DNA from: Candidatus Binataceae bacterium
GTDB lineage: Bacteria; Desulfobacterota; Binatia; Binatales; Binataceae
Assembly: GCA_015478645.1 (NCBI GenBank)
Contig: JADMIL010000001.1
Location: 1-64,000 of the forward strand
Reading direction: 5' to 3'
DNA: 64,000 nucleotides
The translations under genes were made by a program, and so were the position numbers. Shown here piece by piece: positions 10,797-22,824 of the stretch. The notes below the pieces were generated by a model, which was given only the letters and a program-made list of their open reading frames with translations, made no database searches and was not told the DNA's origin. Each line of letters begins with the position of its first letter. Within the stretch, counting starts at the first letter, position 1.

Positions 10797-11561
10797 TTAT
10801 TTCGCCGCGAGCGTGAAGTCGACGACCGTCGGCGCACCGGCCTTGACGATCACCTTGCGCGTGGTCGTGCCGAGCTTTTCTTGCCATACCGAGACCTTAT
10901 AGGTGCCTGCGGGAACGTCGGCGAGGCTGAAATTACCATGCGCGTCGGTCACCGAGTAATACGGATTGGCGGCGACGTACCACCAGCCCTGCATCCAGTT
11001 GTGCGCGTCGCAGTTGACCTTGATCGCTTCAGGTTGGGCGACGGTCACCGCGATCGAATGCTTGAAGCCTGGCTGCGCCATATCGACCACCGGATTGATC
11101 GTCGATTCGGTGTGGATACTGTGCAGGATACCGTCGGAGTTGATCACGTTGACCGTATCGCCGGCGGCAAACGCGACCACATGCGGCACGTACTCGCAGC
11201 CCTTCTGATCGAACGTCACGGTGCGATCGGCGGCAAAGGCCTTGCCCTTCGCTATATCCGTGATGGTCACGACCGCGTTGGCGATACCGCCGTTGTGCCC
11301 CACTATCAGCGATTGATCGTAGAGTGGCGCGGCGCCGCAAACCTCCTTGTCCTTGCTGATCTCGAGCTGAGCCGGCCGCATCGGCGGTCCAGCGTATTTG
11401 ACCACGCCGGTGATCGAGCCGCCATCGGCGACCGTCTCCGCTTCGTACGGCAATGCCGCCGAGGCAAGCGCAAGCGCGGCGGCACACAGCGCGGCGGCCA
11501 CTAGCGCCACCCGCCGCGTGGCCGGCCGGACAATTTTATTTCGCCGAAGGCTCGCGAACAT
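10797..11561 (-). CDS. Exported cupredoxin-like/carboxypeptidase-regulatory-like domain protein
   Basis: Signal peptide; VAFAAGDTVNVINSDGILHSIHTES...VNCDAHNWMQGWWYV; C-terminal SVTDAHGNFSLADVPAGTYKVSVWQEKLG. Confidence 0.85.
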   Translation of the reverse strand: MFASLRRNKIVRPATRRVALVAAALCAAALALASAALPYEAETVADGGSITGVVKYAGPPMRPAQLEISKDKEVCGAAPLYDQSLIVGHNGGIANAVVTITDIAKGKAFAADRTVTFDQKGCEYVPHVVAFAAGDTVNVINSDGILHSIHTESTINPVVDMAQPGFKHSIAVTVAQPEAIKVNCDAHNWMQGWWYVAANPYYSVTDAHGNFSLADVPAGTYKVSVWQEKLGTTTRKVIVKAGAPTVVDFTLAAK

Positions 11562-11635
11562 CTCAATAATTTATCATTGATCGGAGTGAAGGCGGACGGG
11601 TCGCGCGTGCCGCGAGAGCGGGCCGTCGATCGGTG

Positions 11636-12253
11636 CTAGCCCTCTTTGCGCGCGATGACGCAGTAGTGGACCGAGAGCGCCGAGAAGCGATCGTTGCGTT
11701 CGACGGCGATCGGCTGGCCGTCGAGCACGTCGCGCGCGCGCAGCCGCGTAGTCCAGCCCAGCATCTTGGTCACCGGATTGATGATCCGCGCCATGAAGTA
11801 GAGGATCGGGTTGGCGCTGGCGAAATGGCTAATCACCACGATTCGTCCGCCCGGCCGGCACACCCGGATCATCTCAGCCATCATCCGCTGCGGCTCCGGC
11901 ACCACGGTCATCACGTGGAAGCTCAGCACCCAGTCGAAGCTGTTGTCGGGAAAATCCAGATTGAGCGCGTCGCCGCGATTGAGCGCGATATGCCGCCAGC
12001 CGTTCTCGCTGGTCTTGGCCACCGCCTGCGCGAGCATCCCGGCGGCCGGATCGATCCCGGTCAGATGGATATACGGCGGATAGGCGTCGAGCGAGATGCC
12101 GGTGCCGACGCCGACTTCCAGCGCCTGCTGGCCCGGGCGGAACGGCAGCGATTCAATCACTCCGTGTTCGTTGTCGACAAAGGCGCGGCCGAAGACCTGA
12201 TCGTATAAATGGGCGAGGTCAGAGTAGACGCGGCTCTCGTGCGGTTCGGCCAT
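11636..12253 (-). CDS. Class I SAM methyltransferase, PmtA-like (phospholipid N-methyltransferase family)
   Basis: VYSDLAHLYDQVFGRAF...ALEVGVGTGISLDAYP...GIDPAAGMLAQA. Confidence 0.85.
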   Translation of the reverse strand: MAEPHESRVYSDLAHLYDQVFGRAFVDNEHGVIESLPFRPGQQALEVGVGTGISLDAYPPYIHLTGIDPAAGMLAQAVAKTSENGWRHIALNRGDALNLDFPDNSFDWVLSFHVMTVVPEPQRMMAEMIRVCRPGGRIVVISHFASANPILYFMARIINPVTKMLGWTTRLRARDVLDGQPIAVERNDRFSALSVHYCVIARKEG

Positions 12254-12452
12254 CAGTTCTTTCCTTAGTATCCGGCAACGCCCGGGCATTCGCAGATGCC
12301 CCGGTACCCGGCAACGCGAGATCTTCGAGCGAACGGGAAGACGCCGCGAGTCCCATCGCTGAATTGATCAATCCACCGCCGCGCCACCACCCTCTCTCCA
12401 CCTCATCCCCGGATTTAGTCGTCCCGTTTCTGATCGCCGCGAGTCGCCCGGA

Positions 12453-12665
12453 TCAGGCCGCCGCGTTGAGGCCGCGCAGATGGCGCTTGAATAACGAGAT
12501 GTCGCGCTTACGAAAACGCCATTGCCGGCCCTTCTTGAACGCCGGCAGGATATTGCGCCGGGCGAATTCGTTGACCGTGTCCGGGCTGAGGTCGAGCAGA
12601 AACGCGACTTCGCGGGAGTTGAGCAGGATGTCGTCCTTGTCAGGCATAATCGTGGAAAGAGACAT
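12453..12665 (-). CDS. Excisionase/MerR-type helix-turn-helix protein
   Basis: LLNSREVAFLLDLSPDTVNEFARRNILPAFKKGRQWRFRKRDISLF. Confidence 0.8.
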   Translation of the reverse strand: MSLSTIMPDKDDILLNSREVAFLLDLSPDTVNEFARRNILPAFKKGRQWRFRKRDISLFKRHLRGLNAAA

Positions 12666-12868
12666 TGTGCTATCGGTGCTTTCAGCAGTGCGCGCTTTTG
12701 TAGTACAGCCACGCTGCCGACGTCAAGGCATTCTCTCAAATCCCGTCCGTGAGCGCTATCGGAAGTGTGGATAGAGACGCGCCGAGAGGGTTATATCGTA
12801 CGGTCCGCCGCCGCTCATCAGATATTGTTTTAAGATGTCATGAGACTGATTTTTCGCTTATTGCCAGT

Positions 12869-14524
12869 CTAGACACTGATCGTGTTCAGCCGACGCATCG
12901 CGATTTTGTGGTCGTACCACGCCCGCGTCACCACGAAGCATGAAAACACCCCCGTCAGTACGCCGACGCATAGCGTGACCGCAAAGCCCTTGACCGGCCC
13001 CGTGCCGAACTGAAACAGGATCAGGCCGGCGACGAAGGTCGAAATATTGGAATCGCGAATCGCCGACCACGCCCGTTCATAGCCGATCTTGACCGCTTCG
13101 CGCGGCGATTTGCCGGCGCGCAATTCCTCGCGCATCCGTTCGTTGACCAGCACGTTGGCATCGACCGACATCCCGAGCGTCAGCACGATACCGGCGATGC
13201 CGGGCAGCGTCAGCGTGGCCTGCAGCGCCGCCATCACACAGACCAGTAGGAGGATATTGAGCGTCAGGCCGCAGTCCGCGAGGATGCCCGCGCCACTGTA
13301 ATAGACCGCCATGAAGACCAGCACCGCGACCGCTCCGACGATAAACGACATCTCGCCCTGGCGAATCGAATCGCGCCCGAGCGACGGCCCAACGGTGCGC
13401 TCCTCGATAATATCGACTGGCGCCGGCAATGCGCCCGAGCGCAGCACGATCGCCAGTTCGTGGGCGTCTTCGAAGGAAAAATTGCCAGTGATCTGGACGT
13501 CGCCGCCGGGAATCGCCTCTTTGATCACCGGCGCCGAGTAGACCGTATTGTCGAGCACGATCGCCAGATGGCGGCCGACGTTTTGCGCCGTCAACGCCGC
13601 GAAAACATCCGCGCCACGCCGATCGAGCGTGACCTGCACGTAGGGCCCTTCGAGCCGGCCGCCCGGACGCACCCGCGCGTCGGTCACCACGTCGCCCTGC
13701 ATCAGCACCGGCGATTCGACCAGGTACTGCGGCGCACCACCAGCCGCAACCGGTCCCGAGAGCAATTCATCGCCGGGCGGGACGCCGTTCTTTTGCGCGT
13801 CGGCGAGGTTCGCCTTATCGTCGATCAGTTTGAACTGGAGCACCGCCGTCTTGCCGATCAACTCCTTGGCCCGCTCGGGGTCCTGGATGCCCGGCAACTG
13901 CACCAGGATGTCGCTGTCGCCCTCGCGCTGAACCGCGGTCTCGCGCACGCCGAGCTGATCGATCCGGTTGCGGATGGTCTCGAGCGCCTGATCCATCGCG
14001 TTGTTACTGATCGTGATCGCGTCGGTCGGGCGGAAAGTCGCAGTGTAGGCGGGGCCGCCCGCGCCGCTGTCGGCGGTCGAGAGCACGAAGTCGGGAAAAG
14101 ATTTCTCCGCCAGGTCGAGAAAGGCCGAGCGTTCGCCGGGCTGCTTGAGCGCGATGCGCAGGCTGCCGTCGGCATTCTGCGTGATCGCGGCGGGCGCCAG
14201 CTTGTTGTCACTGAGCGCGCGCGTGAGATCGTCGCCGCGGCGCTTGAGCGCCGTGTTGACCGCGTCCTGCAGTTTGACCTCGAGCAGCAGATGCGTGCCG
14301 CCCTGCAAATCGAGTCCGAGCTGAATCTTGGGCAGCGTATCCATGAACGCGGGTAGCCGCAGGGGAAAGCTCGGCAACAGCAGCACGATCGCTGAAAGGA
14401 CCAGCGCCGCGGCCAGGAACAGGCGCGTCAGGCCACTGCCGTTGGTGAAATGCAGATAGAGAAAGATCGCTGCGATCGATAGCAGCACGGCCACCGGAAT
14501 CGGATTTTGCGTCGAAGCTTCCAA
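12869..14524 (-). CDS. secD: Protein translocase subunit SecD
   Basis: LGLDLQGGTHLLLEV, VRETAVQREGDSDILVQLPGI, GMSVDANVLVNERMREEL; TTG start at 14524 preceded by AAGGA. Confidence 0.95.
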   Translation of the reverse strand: MEASTQNPIPVAVLLSIAAIFLYLHFTNGSGLTRLFLAAALVLSAIVLLLPSFPLRLPAFMDTLPKIQLGLDLQGGTHLLLEVKLQDAVNTALKRRGDDLTRALSDNKLAPAAITQNADGSLRIALKQPGERSAFLDLAEKSFPDFVLSTADSGAGGPAYTATFRPTDAITISNNAMDQALETIRNRIDQLGVRETAVQREGDSDILVQLPGIQDPERAKELIGKTAVLQFKLIDDKANLADAQKNGVPPGDELLSGPVAAGGAPQYLVESPVLMQGDVVTDARVRPGGRLEGPYVQVTLDRRGADVFAALTAQNVGRHLAIVLDNTVYSAPVIKEAIPGGDVQITGNFSFEDAHELAIVLRSGALPAPVDIIEERTVGPSLGRDSIRQGEMSFIVGAVAVLVFMAVYYSGAGILADCGLTLNILLLVCVMAALQATLTLPGIAGIVLTLGMSVDANVLVNERMREELRAGKSPREAVKIGYERAWSAIRDSNISTFVAGLILFQFGTGPVKGFAVTLCVGVLTGVFSCFVVTRAWYDHKIAMRRLNTISV

Positions 14525-14574
14525 GTTTTTCCTTGCGAATTGGATTGTGGGCGGGTGACCGCGAGGGCGCCCCG

Positions 14575-14930
14575 CTACTCGCTCTTGTCTTTTTTGCTTT
14601 GGCTCTTGCCGTGCGCCGAGAGTCCGGTAATTTGCGGCCGCTCGACGCGCACGCGCACGTTGGGCGCGATTTCGAGCGTGATCAGATTGTCGCCGAGTTC
14701 GTGGATCCGCCCGATCAGGCCGCCCGTCGTCACCACTTCGTCGTTGCGCTTGAGCGCCTTGAGCATCTTCTGATGCTCGCTGGCACGCTGGGTCTGCGGC
14801 CGCAGAATCACGAAATAGAACACGCCGACGACCATCACCAGCGGAACGATTGGGTTGGTCAGAAGCGTGTCGAATATGCCCTGCGGAGCGGCGGACGACG
14901 CGGCCGCCCATGCTGTGCCTTCAAACCACA

Positions 14931-14931
<1 letters not shown>
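14575..14931 (-). CDS. yajC: Preprotein translocase subunit YajC
   Basis: Single TM FYFVILRPQTQRASEHQKMLKALKRNDEVVTTGGLIGRI. Confidence 0.95.
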
Positions 14932-17124
<2,193 letters not shown>

Positions 17125-17298
17125 GGATGCACGCCGACGGCCGCGCGCGATGCGCCGCATCGCGGTCGTGGCCGCCGGACCGGCGTTAAACTATCACCGC
17201 GCACCCGTCCAATATAAGTGGGTACGGGCTATGGCGTGCCGCAGGCGGTCTTTACGCCTCGGCACCACGCCGATCGGTGCGATGCCGCGGAACCCCTG

Positions 17299-19125
17299 CT
17301 ACAAATCCGCGAGGCGGCGGTAGCGCGGCTTGGGCAGTTCGTCGGATTCGGGCACTGCGGCATCGACCAGCACCATATGCGGATCCTCGGGCTCGATATC
17401 CTCGAACAGGCGGCTTTGCAATTCGCGTTTGGTCTGCAGGTACATCAGGTCAAAGGCGTCGCGCGCGGACTTGCGCTTCCAGAAATCGAACGTGCCGATT
17501 GCGAGCTGGCCCGCCGGACAGATACTGAACACGTAGAGCAGCTTGTACTCTGCGTTGAACTCCGCCATCTCCTCGTGCACGCCGCTCAGCGCCTCGGCCG
17601 CGACCCCCTGCGGCGGCGCACTCCCGACCAGCGTATTGATGCCGAAGTCCAGGCGCTCGACGCGCTGGGCGAAGCGGTTAATCGTGTTGGCGGTGCTGAG
17701 CGCCTTGCGCTCGAGCACGCCTTGGCGAATGTCCGCGATCCGCAGCACCCGGCGCAATAGCCCGCCTCCGGTGGCCTTCTGATCCTCGAACGTCGCGTTG
17801 AGCGGCAGCACGAAGAGCAGGTCGCAATCCTCGATCGGCGCGCCAAAGCGGATCGGAAGATTATCGATCGCGCCGCCATCCTCGAAAGCCTCCTTGCCGA
17901 TCCGGGCAAACGGAAAAGCCGGCGGCAGATCGATCGATGCGAACACCGCTTCGGCCGTGCGCTTGAGGGCGTCGTCGTCGGCGCCGATCAGATCGAAGAA
18001 CCGGTAGTCGTCATCCTTATCGCGGCCCAAGGCGTCGATCCGGTTTTCGATATCGGCGCGGTTGGTCGCGTATTGGAGCACCCCCGCCTCGACGTCCGCG
18101 CGGGTGAAGTAAAAATTAATCGGCGCCTCGGCGCCAAAGGCGTGCTCGAGCCGCCGGTTGAAAAGCCCAACAAAGCTTTCGCGCCAGGGTGTCGCGCGCA
18201 GCATCGATTGGCTGACGAAGGGAACATACAGCCAGGGGAATTCGACCAGCTCGGAGAACTTGAGGTTCTTCCACCAAGTCTCGATTCCGGGTCGGCCCTG
18301 GCGATCCTCGGAGTCCATCAGATCGGCCAGCCAGAACATCGCGTTCCACGCCCCGATCGAAGTGCCGGCGATCATTTTGACCTTGTGCAGCGCCTTGTAT
18401 TCGCGCAGGAATTCGTGAATCGCCTTGAGCGCGCCGGCCTGGTACGCACCCCTGGCGCCGCCGCCCGCCAGGATGATCCCGATTCGCTCGACGTGGCCCT
18501 GGAAGAACTGGACGTATTCGCGGCGCCGCGCGCGCGAATCGCGCTTGCGCCCGATCTCTTCGATCGGCTCCCCTTCATCGATCGCCGAGGGCGTCGGCCC
18601 GCTCGGCCCTTCAACCCCTCGCTCGCCGTAAAAGCGCACCGGAAAACTGATGATCGTATCGAGGCCATGGCCGACGCGCCGCCCGATATTGTAGAGCCAG
18701 AAGCCGCCGTTGAGCGCGATCAGCGCCTTGAGCAATTTTTCGCCGGCCCACAGCACGCCACGGCCGAAATTCGCCATCGCATCGCCGCCAAAGGTCGCCC
18801 TGATAGTCGCGGCGCACCACGCCACCATTCGCAGCGCGACGTTCGCGCGCAAGTTCGGCGGCAACGAGTCGAACGATCGCGCCAGGTAAGCGCCGATCGC
18901 GGCAAGTCCGTTTGCGATACGAGTGTCGGCCGCCGCCAGCATCGCCCTGGCAGTCGTGATCAGGTCCGGAATGTGCGCGCGATCAAGTAGTCCGGCGCCC
19001 AGCCGAACCAGACGGATTTGGCTCCAGTCGATGTAGTAGATGAAACAGTCTTCGATCCACCATGCGACCAGGAAAAGTGTCGAAGCGGCGAAGATTATGC
19101 CCCATGGTTTGCTCAACCTCGCCAT
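17299..19125 (-). CDS. Patatin-like phospholipase with N-terminal membrane region
   Basis: GGGARGAYQAGALKAI, GTSIGAWNA (GxSxG), EDGGAIDNLPI. Confidence 0.9.
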   Translation of the reverse strand: MARLSKPWGIIFAASTLFLVAWWIEDCFIYYIDWSQIRLVRLGAGLLDRAHIPDLITTARAMLAAADTRIANGLAAIGAYLARSFDSLPPNLRANVALRMVAWCAATIRATFGGDAMANFGRGVLWAGEKLLKALIALNGGFWLYNIGRRVGHGLDTIISFPVRFYGERGVEGPSGPTPSAIDEGEPIEEIGRKRDSRARRREYVQFFQGHVERIGIILAGGGARGAYQAGALKAIHEFLREYKALHKVKMIAGTSIGAWNAMFWLADLMDSEDRQGRPGIETWWKNLKFSELVEFPWLYVPFVSQSMLRATPWRESFVGLFNRRLEHAFGAEAPINFYFTRADVEAGVLQYATNRADIENRIDALGRDKDDDYRFFDLIGADDDALKRTAEAVFASIDLPPAFPFARIGKEAFEDGGAIDNLPIRFGAPIEDCDLLFVLPLNATFEDQKATGGGLLRRVLRIADIRQGVLERKALSTANTINRFAQRVERLDFGINTLVGSAPPQGVAAEALSGVHEEMAEFNAEYKLLYVFSICPAGQLAIGTFDFWKRKSARDAFDLMYLQTKRELQSRLFEDIEPEDPHMVLVDAAVPESDELPKPRYRRLADL

Positions 19126-19204
19126 GACATCACCCTCCCCGCTGCCGCCCGCATCCGCGCGCCCCGCATACTTCTGGTGTGCGAATACCAGAAATTACGC
19201 CAAA

Positions 19205-19220
19205 TAGCCTTCTTAGGCTA
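19205..19220 (-). terminator. Possible hairpin terminator after the quinone-oxidoreductase gene
   Basis: tagcct-tctt-aggcta perfect 6-bp stem; minus-strand 3' side is TTT-rich but imperfect. Confidence 0.35.
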
Positions 19221-19271
19221 GACAAATTTTATGATTAAGGGCTGAGGAAACCCACCGGCGAAGCCGCGATA

Positions 19272-20252
19272 TCAGGACACGCGCAGAACGATTTTGCCGA
19301 AGTGTTCGCTCGACTGCATCATGCGATGCCCTTGAGCAACTTCGGCAAGCTTGATCGTCTTATAGACCGGCGGCCGCAGCCGTCCCGCCTCCAGGTCGCC
19401 GCCGAACCGCTTGAGAAAGGCCGTGACGATTGTGGCTTTTTCCTCGGCCGAACGGGAGCGCAGGGTCGATCCGAAGATCCTGAGATGGCGGCGGAGCACT
19501 ACAGATAGATCGATTTCGGCCTTCGCGCCCTTCATCAGGCCGATCAGGATCAGCCGGCCGCCATTGGCCAGCGCCTCGAGATTGGCCGCCAGGTAGGCCG
19601 CACCGATACTGTCCAGGATAATGTCGGCGCCCCGGCCGTTGGTCGCGGCGCGGACCTTGGGCGCGAACGGCCCGGCGGCGTAATTGATCGCGACATCGGC
19701 CCCGAATCGCAGACATTGCTCGCATTTGGCGTCGGAACCGGCGGTGACGATCGAGCGCGCGCCGGCCAGCCCCAGCAGTTGAATCGACGCGGTACCCACA
19801 CCGCTGCCGCCGCCGTGGATGAGCACCGATTCGCCGGCCTTGACCTCGGCCAGCATGAACAGATTGACGAACGCGGTGAGGAAAACTTCCGGCAGCGCCG
19901 CCGCCTCCTCGTCGCTGAGCGCTGCCGGCACATGCATCGCGGAGCCGTGATCGACCACGGCGCGCTCGGCGTAGCCGCCGCCCGGCAACAGCGCCATCGC
20001 GCGGTCGCCGACGCGCCATCCGGAGACCTGCGCGCCGACCGCGGCGACCCGCCCGGCGCATTCGAGGCCCAGGATCGGTGAGGCGCCGGCCGGTGGCGGA
20101 TAATGGCCCTCACGCTGCATGAGATCGGCGCGATTGAGAGCCGCGCAGGTCACCTCGATCAGCAGGTCGGACGGCCCGGGAACCGGATCGGGAACTTCAC
20201 CCGGCGTGAGCACCGATTCGTCGCCCGGCCGATCGATGAGAATCGCTTTCAT
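19272..20252 (-). CDS. NAD(P)H-quinone oxidoreductase, PIG3-like MDR family
   Basis: MKAILIDRPGDESVLTPGEVPDP, NRADLMQREGHYPPPAGASPILGLECAGRV. Confidence 0.93.
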   Translation of the reverse strand: MKAILIDRPGDESVLTPGEVPDPVPGPSDLLIEVTCAALNRADLMQREGHYPPPAGASPILGLECAGRVAAVGAQVSGWRVGDRAMALLPGGGYAERAVVDHGSAMHVPAALSDEEAAALPEVFLTAFVNLFMLAEVKAGESVLIHGGGSGVGTASIQLLGLAGARSIVTAGSDAKCEQCLRFGADVAINYAAGPFAPKVRAATNGRGADIILDSIGAAYLAANLEALANGGRLILIGLMKGAKAEIDLSVVLRRHLRIFGSTLRSRSAEEKATIVTAFLKRFGGDLEAGRLRPPVYKTIKLAEVAQGHRMMQSSEHFGKIVLRVS

Positions 20253-20347
20253 GATGGATCGAGGCTCCCGCCCTCCGCGCGTCGAAATGACGAGGGTCCG
20301 CGCACTGGCGGACCCTCGTCGCACAAACTTAAAGCGCGATGCGCCGA

Positions 20348-21400
20348 TTAGTACTTGGTGATTACCGACACGCCGACGTTCTGGAACGTGGTCATCTGGG
20401 CCAGCACGTCGGAGGCCTTCTCCAGCGCGATGGTCTCGGTGATCATCGACTTCGGATTGAGCTTCTTCGCCTGCACCATCTGGAGCATCGAGGGATAGCG
20501 CGAGGCCGGCATCCCGAGCGACGCGATGAGCTGCAGCTCCATCGTGACCATCCGATCGATCGGCACCGCGACCTCGCCCTTCTCGGCCGCCGTGGTCAGG
20601 CCAATCTGGAGCGACCGGCCCTGCTTGCGCAACGACAGGATCGAATTCTGGCAGGTCGTCTTGATGCCGAGGGCGTCGACGCCGACGTGTGCGCCGCCCT
20701 TGGTGATATCGACGATCGCCATTACGGCGTCGGTGTTCTTGCCGTTGACGACGTGCTGCGCGCCGACCTTCTTGGCCAGTTCGAGCTTGGCGTCGTCGAG
20801 GTCAACCGCGATAACATTGGCGCCGATCGCCGCCGCGATGTGAATCGCCGACAGACCGATACCGCCGCAGCCGTGCACCGCGACCCATTCGCCGGGCCGC
20901 ACCTGCGCGCGATCGACCACGCCATGGTACGAGGTCATGAAGCGGCAGCCCATCGAGGCGCCTTCGGCAAAGCCGACTTCATCGGGCATCGCGACCAGGT
21001 TGGCGTCAGCGTTGGGAATTCCGACATAGTGGCCGTAGCCGCCCCAGTACGAGAACCCCGGCAGCATCGGATTGGAGCAGACGTGCGATTGGCCGCTGCG
21101 GCAGTATTCGCAAATGCCGTCGCCCTGGCTGAAAGGCACCAGCACGCGGTCGCCCTTCTTAAAGTTGCGGGAATCCTTGCCGACCTCTTCGACCACGCCG
21201 CAAAACTCGTGACCCATCACTAGCGGCATCGGCGGCACCAGGCCGATCCACGACCAGTCGCCCGACCACGCATGCCAGTCCGAGCGGCATACGCCCTCGG
21301 CCTCGGAGCGGATGATCACGCCGTTGGCGGGACATTTCGGATCGGGAACTTCCTTGACGACTAGCGGTTTGCGCACCGCCTCCATTACTGCTGCTTTCAT
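20348..21400 (-). CDS. Zinc-dependent alcohol dehydrogenase family protein
   Basis: CRSDWHAWSGDW, GHEFCGVVEEVG, CEYCRSGQSHVC, HGCGGIGLSAI. Confidence 0.94.
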   Translation of the reverse strand: MKAAVMEAVRKPLVVKEVPDPKCPANGVIIRSEAEGVCRSDWHAWSGDWSWIGLVPPMPLVMGHEFCGVVEEVGKDSRNFKKGDRVLVPFSQGDGICEYCRSGQSHVCSNPMLPGFSYWGGYGHYVGIPNADANLVAMPDEVGFAEGASMGCRFMTSYHGVVDRAQVRPGEWVAVHGCGGIGLSAIHIAAAIGANVIAVDLDDAKLELAKKVGAQHVVNGKNTDAVMAIVDITKGGAHVGVDALGIKTTCQNSILSLRKQGRSLQIGLTTAAEKGEVAVPIDRMVTMELQLIASLGMPASRYPSMLQMVQAKKLNPKSMITETIALEKASDVLAQMTTFQNVGVSVITKY

Positions 21401-21564
21401 TGTTCCATCTCCTGGATTCTTCGCTTGTCCAATTTGGTTGTGCCGAGCCGGCTCGGATGAGCCCCCCAGGCGCGACAGCTAAGACGATTGGTATAGCGCC
21501 TTGTCGCCACGGTCGGCAATGATCGAATAATGCCCGCGGCGCGCATCCGGGGCGCCGTCCGCCA

Positions 21565-21678
21565 GGGAACCTCTGCACAAGTTTAGGTTGTCATTCTGAG
21601 CGCAGCGAAGAATCCCGGATCCGGGACCCATGCGCTGCGCTCTGGGTGACAGCGGAGCCTGGTGCCGAGGTTCCCTAG
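21565..21678. repeat. Dispersed MITE-like element, copy 4 (its terminal TAG is the stop of the minus-strand LLM gene)
   Basis: gggaacctctgcacaagtttaggttgtcattctgagcgcagcgaagaatcccggatccggg...gaggttccctag. Confidence 0.9.
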
Positions 21679-22676
21679 CCGATCAGAGCTTCGAGCGTGC
21701 GCGCAAAGGCCCCCGGCGCGGATCCGGCATCGACTTCCACCGGATGCAGGTCGGCGCCCGCCGCCGCCTGAGCCTTGAGCCGATCGACCGCGCCACTCAG
21801 ATCGCCAACGTAGCCGATTTCGCCGAGCAGGCGCGGCGCGACCGCTTGCGTCGCCGCCATCGCGCCACCGGCGCTCCACGCCTCTTTAATCGCCTTGACC
21901 TCATCGCCGAAGCCGAAACGGGTTAACTGATCGGCGTAAAAGGTACCCATTCGCGCGGCGTAAAATGCGAGCGTCCCGGCCTGGGCGGACCGCGCCCGCG
22001 CCACGTCGGCTGTGACATGAACCCAGCCAGGCGCCTTGACCGCGACCGCCTCGGGGTCGCGGCCGCCGCCGCGCACCATCCCGCGGAAGTCGTCGATCGC
22101 GCCCTTGAGCGCGGCCAGCGGGATCATCACGGGCATCCAGCCGTCGGCCGCCTGCGCAGTAAATTGGACGCTCTTGCGATTGAGCGACGCGATATACACC
22201 GGGATATGCTTGCGCACGGGCTCGAAGCGCAGCGTGAAGCCGCGCGCCAGTTTGAAGATCTTGCCGTTGTAATTGAGCGGCGCGCCGGCCATCAACAAGT
22301 TAAAAATTTCTACATATTCGCGCATCCGGGTCAGCGGCGGGTCGAACTTGACGCCGTGAAAATGTTCGATGACGTGCGGGCCGCTGGTGCCGAGGCCGGC
22401 AATCATGCGGCCCTCGCTTAATTCGTCGAGCGTGCCGAAATGCTGCGCCAGGGCCGCCGGCGTGCGCGAATAGACGTTGACGATCGAGGTGGCGAGCCGC
22501 GCGTGCGCGGTATGTTCGGCGAGCAGCGTGAGCAGGGTGAAGGCGTCGCGGCCCCAGGCCTCGGCCACCCAGATCGAGTGGACGCCGGCCTGGTCGGCGA
22601 TTTTGGCGCGCTCGATGAGCGCCTTGAAGTCGAGTTTGCCCTGCCAGTTGATGCCGATCGTGATCTTGCGCGCCAT
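21675..22676 (-). CDS. LLM-class flavin/F420-dependent oxidoreductase
   Basis: KITIGINWQGKLDFKALIERAKIADQAGVHSIWVAEAWGRDAFTLLTLLAEHT, GLGTSGPHVIEHFHG. Confidence 0.93.
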   Translation of the reverse strand: MARKITIGINWQGKLDFKALIERAKIADQAGVHSIWVAEAWGRDAFTLLTLLAEHTAHARLATSIVNVYSRTPAALAQHFGTLDELSEGRMIAGLGTSGPHVIEHFHGVKFDPPLTRMREYVEIFNLLMAGAPLNYNGKIFKLARGFTLRFEPVRKHIPVYIASLNRKSVQFTAQAADGWMPVMIPLAALKGAIDDFRGMVRGGGRDPEAVAVKAPGWVHVTADVARARSAQAGTLAFYAARMGTFYADQLTRFGFGDEVKAIKEAWSAGGAMAATQAVAPRLLGEIGYVGDLSGAVDRLKAQAAAGADLHPVEVDAGSAPGAFARTLEALIG

Positions 22677-22824
22677 CGCGATTTTCCTCCGCCATGCGCC
22701 CGCCGGCGCGCGCCCGTATCCGCGCGGCCATTGGCCGGTCAGTCCACAGGCTTAGCGCCATGCGGGCGGATTTGTCGAGCGCGGAACAAAAAGCCGGAGG
22801 GCGGCCGAGCATCGGGGGTCCGAG

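Noticed and set aside
12453-12665. Excisionase-like HTH as a sign of a prophage or ICE
   Set aside because: No integrase, phage or conjugation genes nearby; likely a stand-alone DNA-binding protein
21564-21678. MITE-like copies as intrinsic terminators
   Set aside because: Hairpin potential is strong but no downstream U-tract; repeated identical sequence with TIRs fits a mobile repeat better
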